From NCBI GenBank assembly GCA_900767385.1, contig CAAFYY010000002.1, positions 1 to 26,975 on the forward strand: a stretch of DNA of 26,975 bases. The letters are read 5' to 3'. The DNA is from Bacteroidales bacterium. Lineage in GTDB: Bacteria; Bacteroidota; Bacteroidia; Bacteroidales; Paludibacteraceae. Shown piece by piece: positions 1 to 6,939 of the stretch (the first letter of the stretch is position 1; the number at the start of each line of letters is the position of its first letter). Made by a program: the position numbers and the translations under genes. Below the pieces are notes generated by a model. The model was not told the DNA's origin. It saw nothing but the letters and a program-made list of their open reading frames with translations, and ran no database searches.

Positions 1-931
1 TCTCTTCGCGTGCTTTCTGGTCTTCGTTCAAGAGGGCGTCGTAGGCATTCAGACGGGCCTTGCCTTTGGCGTGACGGGCTGAAGGTGCCATGCGAACCCA
101 TTCCAACTCGCGTTCAAGGGTCTTGCGACGTTTGCTTGCTTGCTTCTCTTCTTGGGCCATGCGTTGGGTCTTCTGTTCCAACCAACCGCTGTAGTTGCCT
201 TTCCATGGGATACCTTCGCCGCGGTCAAGTTCGAGAATCCAACCGGCTACGTGATCGAGGAAGTAACGGTCGTGGGTGATGGCGATGACGGTGCCTGCAT
301 ATTGTTGGAGGTGCTGTTCCAACCAATCGATGCTCTCGGCATCAAGGTGGTTGGTAGGCTCGTCGAGCAAGAGGATGTCTGGCTCTTGGAGCAAGAGGCG
401 GCAGAGAGCCACGCGGCGACGTTCACCTCCAGAGAGGTTCTTCATTACAGCGTTTTCGTCTGGGCAGCGCAATGCCGACATGGCGCGTTCGAGTTTGTTG
501 TCCAGGTTCCAAGCGTCATGCTGGTCGAGCAGTTCTTGAAGTTCTGTCTGGCGTGCCAGCAATTTATCAAAATCAGCATCGGGATCGGCAAACTTTTCGT
601 TCACTTCGTCAAACTCCTTGAGCATATCGACGATGTGAGCCATGCCTTCGCGAACAACCTCGATGACGGTCTTTTCTTCATCAAATTTTGGTTCTTGTTC
701 CAGGTAGCCTACAGAGTAGCCTGGTGAGAAGACCACCTCGCCCTCGTATGATTTCTCCACGCCTGCAATAATCTTCATCAATGTAGACTTACCGGTACCA
801 TTCAAACCGATGATGCCGATTTTTGCGCCATAGAAAAACGACAAGTAGATGTTCTTCAATACTTGTTTGTGTGGTGGAAACGTCTTGCTGACGTTGACCA
901 TCGAAAAAATAATTTTTTTATCGTCTGCCAT
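1..931 (-). CDS. ettA: ABC-F translation factor EttA (energy-dependent translational throttle protein), C-terminus cut off by the window edge
   Basis: The minus-strand frame opens at an ATG at 931-929 and stays open to base 1, giving about 310 residues of a family normally near 555-560. Seen: an N-terminal ABC domain with Walker A GLNGTGKST, signature LSGGERRRVALCRLLL, Walker B running into DEPTNHLD, then the H-switch (AITHDRYFLDHV), followed by the charged linker with the WLEQK and KTLERELEWVR stretches that joins the two ABC domains. Known for the family: soluble ABC-F ATPases without membrane domains that bind the ribosomal E site and couple early elongation to the ATP/ADP ratio. The linker and short N-terminus fit EttA better than Uup or a resistance-type ABC-F. 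A promoter at 1065-1096 predicts a leader of about 130 nt. The second ABC domain lies outside the window. Confidence 0.93.
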   Translation of the reverse strand, partial: MADDKKIIFSMVNVSKTFPPHKQVLKNIYLSFFYGAKIGIIGLNGTGKSTLMKIIAGVEKSYEGEVVFSPGYSVGYLEQEPKFDEEKTVIEVVREGMAHIVDMLKEFDEVNEKFADPDADFDKLLARQTELQELLDQHDAWNLDNKLERAMSALRCPDENAVMKNLSGGERRRVALCRLLLQEPDILLLDEPTNHLDAESIDWLEQHLQQYAGTVIAITHDRYFLDHVAGWILELDRGEGIPWKGNYSGWLEQKTQRMAQEEKQASKRRKTLERELEWVRMAPSARHAKGKARLNAYDALLNEDQKAREE

Positions 932-1064
932 AATTATGCAAATTGTCGTGTCTCACTAAGTCATTTTTTAGCGAGATATTGACGTAATAATAGTAGATAA
1001 TATTTTGTATAAACGCTGACTATCAGTGAGGTGTGTCGTTTAGACCACTTCTTCGTTTATTCTA

Positions 1065-1096
1065 CAAAGATAACTCTAAATTATCAACCTCCCAAA
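1065..1096 (-). promoter_or_regulatory. Bacteroidetes-type promoter for ettA
   Basis: On the minus strand, TTTG (1096-1093) is followed after 20 nt by TATCTTTG (1072-1065), matching the Bacteroidetes housekeeping consensus TTTG / TAnnTTTG. Transcription should start near 1059, leaving about 130 nt of untranslated leader before the ettA ATG at 931. I did not resolve a convincing structure in that leader. Confidence 0.7.
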
Positions 1097-1112
1097 TCTT
1101 GAAGCGATAATA

Positions 1113-1151
1113 AACAAAAAAGCTCAAATGATTTTTCTGTCATCTGAGCTT
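1113..1151 (-). terminator. Intrinsic terminator after the HU/SPOR gene
   Basis: The arms at 1151-1140 and 1131-1120 form a 12-bp stem (one G-U pair on the minus strand, 8-nt loop) and are followed on the minus strand by a run of six T, then GTTTATT. It lies 29 nt downstream of the stop codon at 1180 and separates this gene from the ettA promoter. Confidence 0.8.
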
Positions 1152-1179
1152 CTTTATGAGATATGGTGTTGGATTGTCT

Positions 1180-2115
1180 CTATTTTCCTAATAGCCATGC
1201 TTTTGACATGCCTTCTCGACGATGTATCTGCTCGAGTTCTTCCAGTGCTTCTTTGCTGGATGAGTAGCTCCTGATGGCTACACGAAAAGCGGTGCCGCCG
1301 TTGGCTTCAAGAATCGTGGGCGTGTCGCCGGATATGCAGTTGAGCTCATTGATGTAGCGCTCTGCTGATTGGCGAGTTGGGAGGCTTGCGATGATGATGT
1401 GTGCAGATTTCTTTGCCGCTGTTTGAGGAGTTGTGGCAACTGCGGCTTTGGCGGTTTGGAAATCTTCGACTACCATCTCTTCTTGTTCAATGACTGGCTC
1501 TTCGTAGGACATGCGCATGGTGTCGCATTCCCAGGTCGGAATCCAGATGCCGGCTCTCTGACTCTCGCTGTGGTAAGGGGAGAACATCGACAATACGAAT
1601 ACCAACGCCGCTACAGCTGCACTTCTTATGAAGTGGCGCGAGAGGGTGATGTGAATCTCGTCGGCATCCTTATGAGGCTCTTCGACGGTCTGTTCCAACG
1701 GTTGGAGTTTTGCAGGCAAACTGATAGGTGCCAATGCAAGGTTCTCTGGAAGGTAGTGTGCTGCTGCTGGCACGAATTCTATTTGTCCGAGTTCGTTGAG
1801 TTTCAGGGTTCCTATGTGTCCCAACAGGTATAATGCACCGGCGTTGAGGGTGTCGGTGATGTGTCTCACTTCAGCTGCGATGAGAAGGGAGGCTTCCTTG
1901 AAACTGATTTCGCGTTCTTGCATCAGCGACTGCGCGAGGAGTCCGTCTTCGTGGGTCAGCAAGCCATTGAATCCAACCTCATTCATTGGTGGGTAAAGGG
2001 TGTTATCCACAATGCGTGCGGGTTGGTGCTGAACGATGAAACCGCCTAAGTCTTTGACGATTACGCAGTCTTGCTCGCGGAGCAGTCTTTCTATGTGTTG
2101 AGCTATGTTTTGCAC
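1180..2115 (-). CDS. HU-CCDC81-like plus SPOR-domain membrane protein
   Basis: 311 aa. Residues about 1-130 resemble the paired bacterial HU-CCDC81 domains common in Bacteroidetes: HIERLLREQDCVIV, then GGFIVQHQPA, and a second unit around LLGHIGTLKLNELGQ. One membrane segment follows a basic patch (about residues 166-185, AAVAALVFVLSMF). The C-terminal 75 residues look like a SPOR domain (HIIIASLPTRQSAERYINEL ... FRVAIRSYSSSKEALEEL), a fold that binds denuded septal peptidoglycan. Topology inferred: N-terminus in the cytoplasm, SPOR in the periplasm. The role in division or envelope organisation is inferred from SPOR; the function of the HU-like part in this setting is not established. The start codon is GTG, kept because family members begin right at the HIE-LLL motif. 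A promoter box ends only 4 nt before it. Confidence 0.83.
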   Translation of the reverse strand: MQNIAQHIERLLREQDCVIVKDLGGFIVQHQPARIVDNTLYPPMNEVGFNGLLTHEDGLLAQSLMQEREISFKEASLLIAAEVRHITDTLNAGALYLLGHIGTLKLNELGQIEFVPAAAHYLPENLALAPISLPAKLQPLEQTVEEPHKDADEIHITLSRHFIRSAAVAALVFVLSMFSPYHSESQRAGIWIPTWECDTMRMSYEEPVIEQEEMVVEDFQTAKAAVATTPQTAAKKSAHIIIASLPTRQSAERYINELNCISGDTPTILEANGGTAFRVAIRSYSSSKEALEELEQIHRREGMSKAWLLGK

Positions 2116-2119
2116 GATG

Positions 2120-2150
2120 CAAAGTTACGTTTTCTTTATCAGCTTGCCAA
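2120..2150 (-). promoter_or_regulatory. Promoter abutting the GTG start of the HU/SPOR gene
   Basis: On the minus strand, TTG (2150-2148) is followed after 20 nt by TAACTTTG (2127-2120), a full TAnnTTTG match. Only 4 nt (2119-2116) separate the box from the GTG at 2115, so the mRNA should start at or within a base or two of the start codon. Confidence 0.65.
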
Positions 2151-2208
2151 GTAAAAATGCAATTTTTTGAGAGTGAAAATTTACTTGGCTGTAGCTCAAA
2201 AAGATGAT

Positions 2209-2246
2209 AAAAAAGAGTCGTCTTTTTACGGACGACTCTCTTTTTT
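2209..2246 (-). terminator. Bidirectional-looking terminator after the small lipoprotein gene
   Basis: GAGTCGTC (2215-2222) pairs perfectly with GACGACTC (2231-2238). Read on the minus strand the stem is followed by six T (complement of A2209-A2214); on the plus strand by six T at 2241-2246. The minus-strand role fits the lipoprotein gene that stops at 2270. No plus-strand gene upstream needs it. Confidence 0.78.
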
Positions 2247-2269
2247 GTGTTGGTATGTAACCCTACTGA

Positions 2270-2530
2270 TTAGTCTGCTACACCAATGCAGTCGCTTTGA
2301 GCTCTGTTTACTCTTTTCTTGGTTACACTCTTTACGGCAGCGACTTTCTTAGCGTTGTCGATGTAAGTGTTGACTTCGTCTGCAGTGCCCCAAACATACA
2401 CTTTGGTCTCAAGTGTTTGTCCCAGAACTTCAGTTTTTTGAGTTACTACGTAGCAAGCTGCATCATCACATGATGTGAAACCGCAGCAAAGCACTGCTGC
2501 GAGTGCGATTACGCCGAATACTTTTTTCAT
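2270..2530 (-). CDS. Small lipoprotein, function unknown
   Basis: 86 aa. The N-terminus is a typical lipoprotein signal: basic MKK, hydrophobic core, lipobox GFTSC with C21 as the lipidation site. The mature part is only 66 residues: an alternation of short polar and hydrophobic stretches (YVVTQKTEVLGQTLETKVYV), then a lysine-rich segment. The TADEVNTYIDNAKK segment could be an amphipathic helix, but I recognise no family. The gene stands alone with its own promoter and a strong terminator, which supports it being real despite its size. It is probably anchored in the outer membrane, as most Bacteroidales lipoproteins are. No function is proposed. Confidence 0.78.
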   Translation of the reverse strand: MKKVFGVIALAAVLCCGFTSCDDAACYVVTQKTEVLGQTLETKVYVWGTADEVNTYIDNAKKVAAVKSVTKKRVNRAQSDCIGVAD

Positions 2531-2586
2531 AATTTGTTTGTTTTTTAGTTGATTATAGTGATTTATTGCTTGTTTGTAAAGCGGTG

Positions 2587-2618
2587 CAAAGTAACGCGTT
2601 TTTTTTGGGATGGCAAAA
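2587..2618 (-). promoter_or_regulatory. Promoter of the small lipoprotein gene
   Basis: On the minus strand, TTTTG (2618-2614) is followed after exactly 19 nt by TTACTTTG (2594-2587), one base off TAnnTTTG. The leader would be about 50 nt. The box overlaps the region just after the CpXC stop codon (2646). Confidence 0.55.
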
Positions 2619-2645
2619 CTTTTCTGCCAAATAATTTTAAAAAGA

Positions 2646-3284
2646 TTACTTCACATTTTTCTTGATCCAGGTCTCGTCGATTTTATAGAATTTCAAGGGC
2701 AAGTCGATGAGTTTCTGTTCGCGCGCGGCCTGATGGAACGCATTGTAAAGGTCCATCGGGATGGCGAACGTCTGTGCCTCCTTGCCGTCTACGACTTGTT
2801 TGAAAATCAGACCGCTGCGTGTCAGCTCGCTGAAGTAGTATTCTCCGCCAGCAAAGTGGATATTGCTTGCTTCGTTGTCGAAACTTCCGCTGCGCAATTC
2901 GTATTTGATAATCTCGATGACAACGTCGTAGAGTCCTGATTCGAAGATGAAGATTTTTTCTTTCATCTCATCGAGGGTGGATACGACGCGGCAACGGTAG
3001 TTGTTGAATTCCGGATTGCCTGAAATGGAGAAACTGGGCATCTTGTCGTTGGCGTTCGCCACCAGCCACACCATGAATTTATGTTTCATGTCGTGGTAGA
3101 GCGTAGGGTTCGGAAGTATGAAATCTCCGTTGCATTTCTCGCAGTGGAAATGGAACATACTGCCGTCCAACACCTTCTCGCGAAGTTCTGGGTTGAGTTC
3201 GGCATTCACGGAGTTCCATACCTTGAACGTGCCTTCTTCTTGACACTTCGGACAATGAATCTTGACTTCTTTGACCTCTGACAT
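2646..3284 (-). CDS. CpXC-domain protein
   Basis: 212 aa, no signal peptide, predicted cytoplasmic. Two Cys pairs, HCPKC (C11, C14) and FHCEKC (C48, C51), could hold one zinc ion in the CpXC-type domain of about the first 130 residues, where strands with GDFILPNPTLYHDMKHKFMVW follow the second pair. The C-terminal third (PMDLYNAFHQAAREQKLIDL) is a helical tail without motifs I recognise. The start lies 12 nt after the purH stop, so it should be the last gene of a purN-purH transcript. The family has no established function; a nucleic-acid or protein contact role through the zinc ribbon is only a guess. Confidence 0.78.
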   Translation of the reverse strand: MSEVKEVKIHCPKCQEEGTFKVWNSVNAELNPELREKVLDGSMFHFHCEKCNGDFILPNPTLYHDMKHKFMVWLVANANDKMPSFSISGNPEFNNYRCRVVSTLDEMKEKIFIFESGLYDVVIEIIKYELRSGSFDNEASNIHFAGGEYYFSELTRSGLIFKQVVDGKEAQTFAIPMDLYNAFHQAAREQKLIDLPLKFYKIDETWIKKNVK

Positions 3285-3296
3285 TTGCTTTTGGGC

Positions 3297-4826
3297 TTAG
3301 TGTTTGAAGTGGCGCATGCCGCTGAAGAGCATGCTGATGCCGAGTTCGTTGGCTTTCTTGACAGAGTCTTCGTCGCGAACGCTGCCGCCTGGTTGTACGA
3401 TGTCGGTCACGCCGTATTGGTTGGCCATGGTCACGGTGTCATCGAATGGGAAGAAGGCGTCGGAAGCGAGCACGAGACCTTCGGTGTAGCCGTTGGACTT
3501 TGCTTGTTTGAGAGCGATTTCTGCTGAGCCTACGCGGTTCATCTGACCAGCGCCTACGCCAAGAGTCATGCCGTTCTTGACGACAACGATAGCGTTTGAT
3601 TTCACGTGTTTCACGATGCGAAGACCGAACGCCATATCCTTCATAGCTTCTGCTGAAGGTCTTTTTTCTGTCACGCACATATCAGCAGAGAGTTCTGCCA
3701 TTTTTTGGTCGGCATCTTGGGCGAGGAGACCGCCGGTCACACTGACATAGCGTTTCAAGGATTGTGTCTCTGGTGTCATGTCGACAATCATGAGACGGAG
3801 ATTCTTCTTGGTAGAGAGGAGATCAAGGGCGTCTTGGTCAAAAGCAGGAGCGATGACGATTTCCAAGAAGATTGGTTTCAACATCTCTGCCAATGCCTTT
3901 GTTACAGGACGGTTGACCGCAACAATGCCGCCAAAGATACTTACCTTGTCGGCCTCATAGGCTTTCTGCCACGCCTCTTCGATGGTTGCGCCAATGGCAG
4001 CGCCGCATGGGTTCATGTGTTTCAAGCCTACGCAGAATGGCTCGGTAAACTCGCGGGTGAGTTCCAAAGCGGCACTTGCGTCTTGGATGTTGTTGTAGCT
4101 AAGCTCTTTGCCTTGGAGTTGCTTGCCGAAAGCGAGTGAGAAAGGATGAGCCTCGGCGCCACGATAGAATTTAGCAGATTGGTGTGGGTTCTCGCCATAG
4201 CGAAGACTCTGAACCAAGTCGTATTCCAAGAAAAGTTTCTCGTTGAGACCTGCCTTTTCGCGCATGAAGGTAGAGATGCACATGTCGTATTCTGCAGTGT
4301 GGGTGTAAGCCTCGGCACTGAGTTGGAGACGGGTCTCGACGGTGGTGTTGCCGTATTGTTTGATTTCGTCAATGATGCGGTTGTAGTTGGCTGGGTTGCA
4401 TACCACGGTCACATCGCGATAGTTCTTGGCAGCGCTGCGGAGCATGGAAGGGCCGCCGATGTCGATATGCTCGATGGCATCTTCCATCGTTACGTCTGGT
4501 TTGGCGATCGTCTCACGGAATGGGTAGAGGTTCACGCAAACCATATCAATGAATTCAATGTTGTTTTCTTTGAGTGCCTGGAGGTGTGATGGCTCGTCGC
4601 GACGTGCCAACAAGCCACCATGAACTTTTGGGTGGAGGGTTTTCACTCTGCCGTCGCAGATTTCAGGAAAACCGGTTACGTCGCTGATATTGATTACTTC
4701 AAGACCTGCATCGCGGAGGAGTTTCATGGTGCCACCTGTGGCGATGATGTCCCATCCGAGTTGCTTGAGGTTGGTAGCAAATTCTACCACACCAGTTTTG
4801 TCGCTTACGCTAAATAATGCTCTCAT
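3297..4826 (-). CDS. purH: Bifunctional AICAR formyltransferase / IMP cyclohydrolase
   Basis: 509 aa, full length for the family. It carries the last two steps of de novo IMP synthesis: formylation of AICAR with 10-formyl-THF, then ring closure. The N-terminal MGS-like cyclohydrolase domain (about 1-145) opens with RALFSVSDKTG and has the signature DGRVKTLHPKVHGGLLARR. The transformylase domain shows GLKHMNPCGA (Lys-His dyad), ASDAFFPFDD and QPGGSVRDEDSV, and ends in the usual GMRHFKH. No active-site loss seen. It follows purN after 37 nt and precedes a CpXC gene by 12 nt, consistent with one operon. Confidence 0.97.
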   Translation of the reverse strand: MRALFSVSDKTGVVEFATNLKQLGWDIIATGGTMKLLRDAGLEVINISDVTGFPEICDGRVKTLHPKVHGGLLARRDEPSHLQALKENNIEFIDMVCVNLYPFRETIAKPDVTMEDAIEHIDIGGPSMLRSAAKNYRDVTVVCNPANYNRIIDEIKQYGNTTVETRLQLSAEAYTHTAEYDMCISTFMREKAGLNEKLFLEYDLVQSLRYGENPHQSAKFYRGAEAHPFSLAFGKQLQGKELSYNNIQDASAALELTREFTEPFCVGLKHMNPCGAAIGATIEEAWQKAYEADKVSIFGGIVAVNRPVTKALAEMLKPIFLEIVIAPAFDQDALDLLSTKKNLRLMIVDMTPETQSLKRYVSVTGGLLAQDADQKMAELSADMCVTEKRPSAEAMKDMAFGLRIVKHVKSNAIVVVKNGMTLGVGAGQMNRVGSAEIALKQAKSNGYTEGLVLASDAFFPFDDTVTMANQYGVTDIVQPGGSVRDEDSVKKANELGISMLFSGMRHFKH

Positions 4827-4863
4827 TGCGAAGATATGTTTAATTTGTTTTTATTCGTTTTTA

Positions 4864-5439
4864 TTAGATGCTCTTGCAGAATTCGGCTACCGCTTCTGGA
4901 TAGAGCACGTGTTCTATGTCATGGATTTTTGTCTCCACCTCATCGCGGTCGTTGCCGTGATATTCAAAGCCGCGTTGGGCAAGGATGATGCCACCATCCA
5001 CGGTCTGGTCGATGAGGTGGACGGTCACGCCGAAGACCTTCACGCCGAAGTTGAAGGCGTCGTCGATGGCGTGAGCCCCCTTGAAGGATGGGAGCAGAGC
5101 TGGGTGGATGTTGATGATGCGTTGTGGGAAGGCGTTCAGCAGTGTGTCTCCCACGATGCGCATATAGCCTGCCAGGCAGATGAAATCAACCTCGGCTTCC
5201 ATTAAGGCATCAACAATCGTTTGCTCGTAATCGGCCTTACAGGCGAAATCTTTGGGTTGGAGAACCAATGCCTTGACATTATGATTTTTTGCACGTTCCA
5301 CAACGTAGGCCTGCGGTTTGTCGCACACCATCATCACCACCTCAACGGGGAGATTGCCTTGCTCGGCTTGGGTGACGAGTGCCTCGAAGTTTGTGCCACT
5401 GCCAGAGGCGAATATGGCAACTTTTTTGAGTCTTTCCAT
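4864..5439 (-). CDS. purN: Phosphoribosylglycinamide formyltransferase (GAR transformylase)
   Basis: 191 aa from the ATG at 5439. It transfers formyl from 10-formyl-THF to GAR in de novo purine synthesis. Seen: the phosphate-binding loop ASGSGTNFEAL (residues 11-21), CLAGYMRIV, and the catalytic trio in order: N110 and H112 in INIHPALLPSFKGAHA, and D148 in QTVDGG. The frame is open up to 5547, but those 36 extra codons would begin inside the upstream gene's terminator and run through the promoter box at 5470-5477, while the family starts right before KKVAIFASGSGTN. So the shorter start is chosen. It is the first gene of the purN-purH-CpXC unit. Confidence 0.96.
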   Translation of the reverse strand: MERLKKVAIFASGSGTNFEALVTQAEQGNLPVEVVMMVCDKPQAYVVERAKNHNVKALVLQPKDFACKADYEQTIVDALMEAEVDFICLAGYMRIVGDTLLNAFPQRIINIHPALLPSFKGAHAIDDAFNFGVKVFGVTVHLIDQTVDGGIILAQRGFEYHGNDRDEVETKIHDIEHVLYPEAVAEFCKSI

Positions 5440-5469
5440 GTGCTTCGTTCTTGTTGTTTTGTTAATTCG

Positions 5470-5477
5470 CAAAGGTA
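5470..5477 (-). promoter_or_regulatory. Promoter -7 box for the purN operon
   Basis: TACCTTTG on the minus strand matches TAnnTTTG; it is 30 nt upstream of the purN ATG. No good TTTG element is visible at the 19-20 nt spacing, so the upstream half is weak or regulated. Confidence 0.5.
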
Positions 5478-5510
5478 CGAAAAAATCCCCATTTCTTGGT
5501 TGGTTTTTAT

Positions 5511-5548
5511 GTAAAAAGAAGGTGAGACTTTCTCTCGAAAGCCTCACC
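5511..5548 (-). terminator. Terminator after the NigD-like lipoprotein gene
   Basis: GGTGAGGCTTTC and GAAAGTCTCACC (minus strand; arms 5548-5537 and 5532-5521) form a 12-bp stem with one G-U pair and a 4-nt loop, followed by TTCTTTTTAC. It lies 50 nt after the stop at 5598 and just upstream of the purN promoter. Confidence 0.8.
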
Positions 5549-5597
5549 CCGCTCCAAAAAAGTATAGTATATAATGAGTTAGATTTGTTCTATCGTA

Positions 5598-6302
5598 TTA
5601 TTTGTCATAGATGTTGAAATAGCTCAGCACCTTAGGCGATTCAATGGAGTTGTTGAAGTGCCAGACGCCAATCACCAATTTGTTTGGGTGTTCAATCATA
5701 TATTTCTCTATATCAAAAGAGAGGATTGAGCGGAAATCGCTTTGAGCGAAATCGTTGTTGGCATTATGGCACAGTTCCATATAGACAGTGTCGTTCCTGT
5801 CGCTGAAGGTTGGCATCGCCGTGTTGTGGATAAGGGCAATGCGGTGTTTGATGGTGCCGCTCGCGGGCATATGCATAAATACATTGATGTATTTGCCCGT
5901 GGAGAAGATGCCGTTGGAGTTGACGTTGTAACGGTCGTTGCCCACCTTGTTCAGTATCTCCTGCGTTGGTGCCTCCACTACTGTGTCGACGGCTACGGGC
6001 AGCAGAATGGTTGCGTCCATCGTAATGTTGTAGCCGGGCAGAGCATGGTTTTTGTCGGCGATAAAGCCCTCCACATAATAGCGCTTGTTGCATACGGAGT
6101 CGCTGATTTTTGTTGATGGTATGATGCCCATGGTGGTGCTGTCGTCAAGCACCATATAACCATCGCCCGCAGAGTTGGCGCGCAGTTCTCCCAACGCAAA
6201 CGTGAGATTGATGGAGGAGTCTGGCTCTTTGGGAAGGCATGACGTGAATGCTGTTGTCATGGCAATCACGCATACTATTATATAGTAGTGTATCTTTTTC
6301 AT
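5598..6302 (-). CDS. NigD-like lipoprotein
   Basis: 234 aa from the ATG at 6302. This start is chosen because MKKIHYYIIV begins a clean lipoprotein signal ending in AFTSC (C22); an upstream in-frame ATG at 6377 would bury it. The mature protein is rich in beta-type sequence, with the GDGYMVLDDSTTMGIIPS segment near its start, reminiscent of the NigD-like family of Bacteroidales lipoproteins (an OB-like N-terminal part and a beta C-terminal part). The assignment is from overall look and is moderate. Its function is unknown; NigD is named for a bacteriocin-linked gene, but most family members have no such link and none is seen here. It ends in a strong terminator and is divergent from the TonB receptor gene. 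Confidence 0.6.
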   Translation of the reverse strand: MKKIHYYIIVCVIAMTTAFTSCLPKEPDSSINLTFALGELRANSAGDGYMVLDDSTTMGIIPSTKISDSVCNKRYYVEGFIADKNHALPGYNITMDATILLPVAVDTVVEAPTQEILNKVGNDRYNVNSNGIFSTGKYINVFMHMPASGTIKHRIALIHNTAMPTFSDRNDTVYMELCHNANNDFAQSDFRSILSFDIEKYMIEHPNKLVIGVWHFNNSIESPKVLSYFNIYDK

Positions 6303-6475
6303 CCGTTTTTTTCTGTTTACATCCTTATGACACACAAAGGGTGGCAAATGTTGCATAGGTTGTTGATGTTTAACCAACTTTAACTATTGGCTTTATTGAG
6401 AATTGTGTAATTCTATGGTAATGAAAGCGTTGTGTTTCGTCTCGCTTCTTCAAAAAAATGATTTTGGCAAAACGG

Positions 6476-6505
6476 TTGTTTTTTTCGGGAGAATGTTTAA
6501 TTTTG
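6476..6505 (+). promoter_or_regulatory. Strong Bacteroidetes promoter driving the TonB-receptor leader
   Basis: TTG (6476-6478), a 19-nt spacer and TAATTTTG (6498-6505), which fits TAnnTTTG exactly. Transcription should start near 6511, some 430 nt before the receptor start codon at 6940. Confidence 0.75.
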
Positions 6506-6510
6506 CAGCC

Positions 6511-6939
6511 GCAAAAAGTTACAACTCCATCATGCGTCAACACTGCATCTCACATAATGCCCCTCTTCACTTTAGACACTATAGTCGAAAGGGTTATGCA
6601 GCCTTCAGGTCAATGCACCGCGAGGTTGTAGTGGGTCATGTGGTCAATGCCATCGCCGATCGTCAGATGGCGAAATCCGGCAGAAGTGCCGAATGTGGTG
6701 CTGAGGCTTGGGGTCGCTGTGGCTTCGTTGCAGACGACGACACGCTCCATGATGAAATGAGTCTCCTCTCGTCGGCTTCCTTGCTGATGACTGAGTCTTT
6801 CGTGATCGTTGCTCTTCAAACCGCTGCAGAAGTAGCGGCTGCATCCGTTGTAAATAATAATAACTATCCAAATAGAGGGAAGGCAATCTGCTTAAGGGCA
6901 GGTTGCCTTTCTTCGTTTCTAAAAAAACAAGTTTTACTT
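6511..6939 (+). promoter_or_regulatory. Long structured 5' leader or stand-alone RNA before the TonB receptor; class unknown
   Basis: It is bounded by the promoter at 6476-6505 and the receptor start at 6940. Local hairpins seen: GCCATC/GATGGC with an 11-nt loop (around 6649-6671), CGGCA/TGCCG with loop GAAG (around 6677-6690), and CCGCT/AGCGG with loop GCAGAAGT (around 6820-6838). It ends with a 12-bp terminator-like hairpin at 6880-6909. The GCAGAAGT motif occurs in both of the last two local hairpins. In outer-membrane receptor genes of this phylum such leaders are often cobalamin or TPP riboswitches, but I find neither the B12 box nor the TPP core. The region is open in frame with the receptor, yet that translation has no protein-like features and would hide the signal peptide. 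Regulatory RNA is the better reading. Confidence 0.5.
6878..6920 (+). terminator. Terminator-like hairpin 30 nt before the TonB-receptor ATG (possible attenuator)
   Basis: Arms 6880-6891 and 6898-6909 pair over 12 bp with one G-U pair and a 6-nt loop; G6879/T6910 and G6878/C6911 can extend it. The tail is T-rich but interrupted (TCTTCGTTTCT). Its place between the promoter and the ATG suggests conditional termination, or else the end of a separate RNA. Confidence 0.6.

Noticed and set aside
140..727. 195-codon plus-strand frame at the left edge
   Set aside because: It lies opposite the intact EttA coding frame and has no motifs.
5440..5547. Longer purN start giving 227 aa
   Set aside because: The extra codons run through the upstream gene's terminator and the purN promoter box, and the family starts just before the KKVAIFASGSGTN loop.
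6511..6939. Cobalamin riboswitch before the TonB receptor
   Set aside because: A stretch resembling the GAAATCCGG part of the core occurs near 6671, but the B12 box (CAGGAGACCTGCC-like) and the GCCACTG element are absent in the right order. TPP and FMN cores are also absent.
6403..6939. N-terminal extension of the TonB receptor to 821 aa
   Set aside because: The frame is open, but the added 179 residues are not protein-like, include the promoter itself, and would put the signal peptide in the interior.
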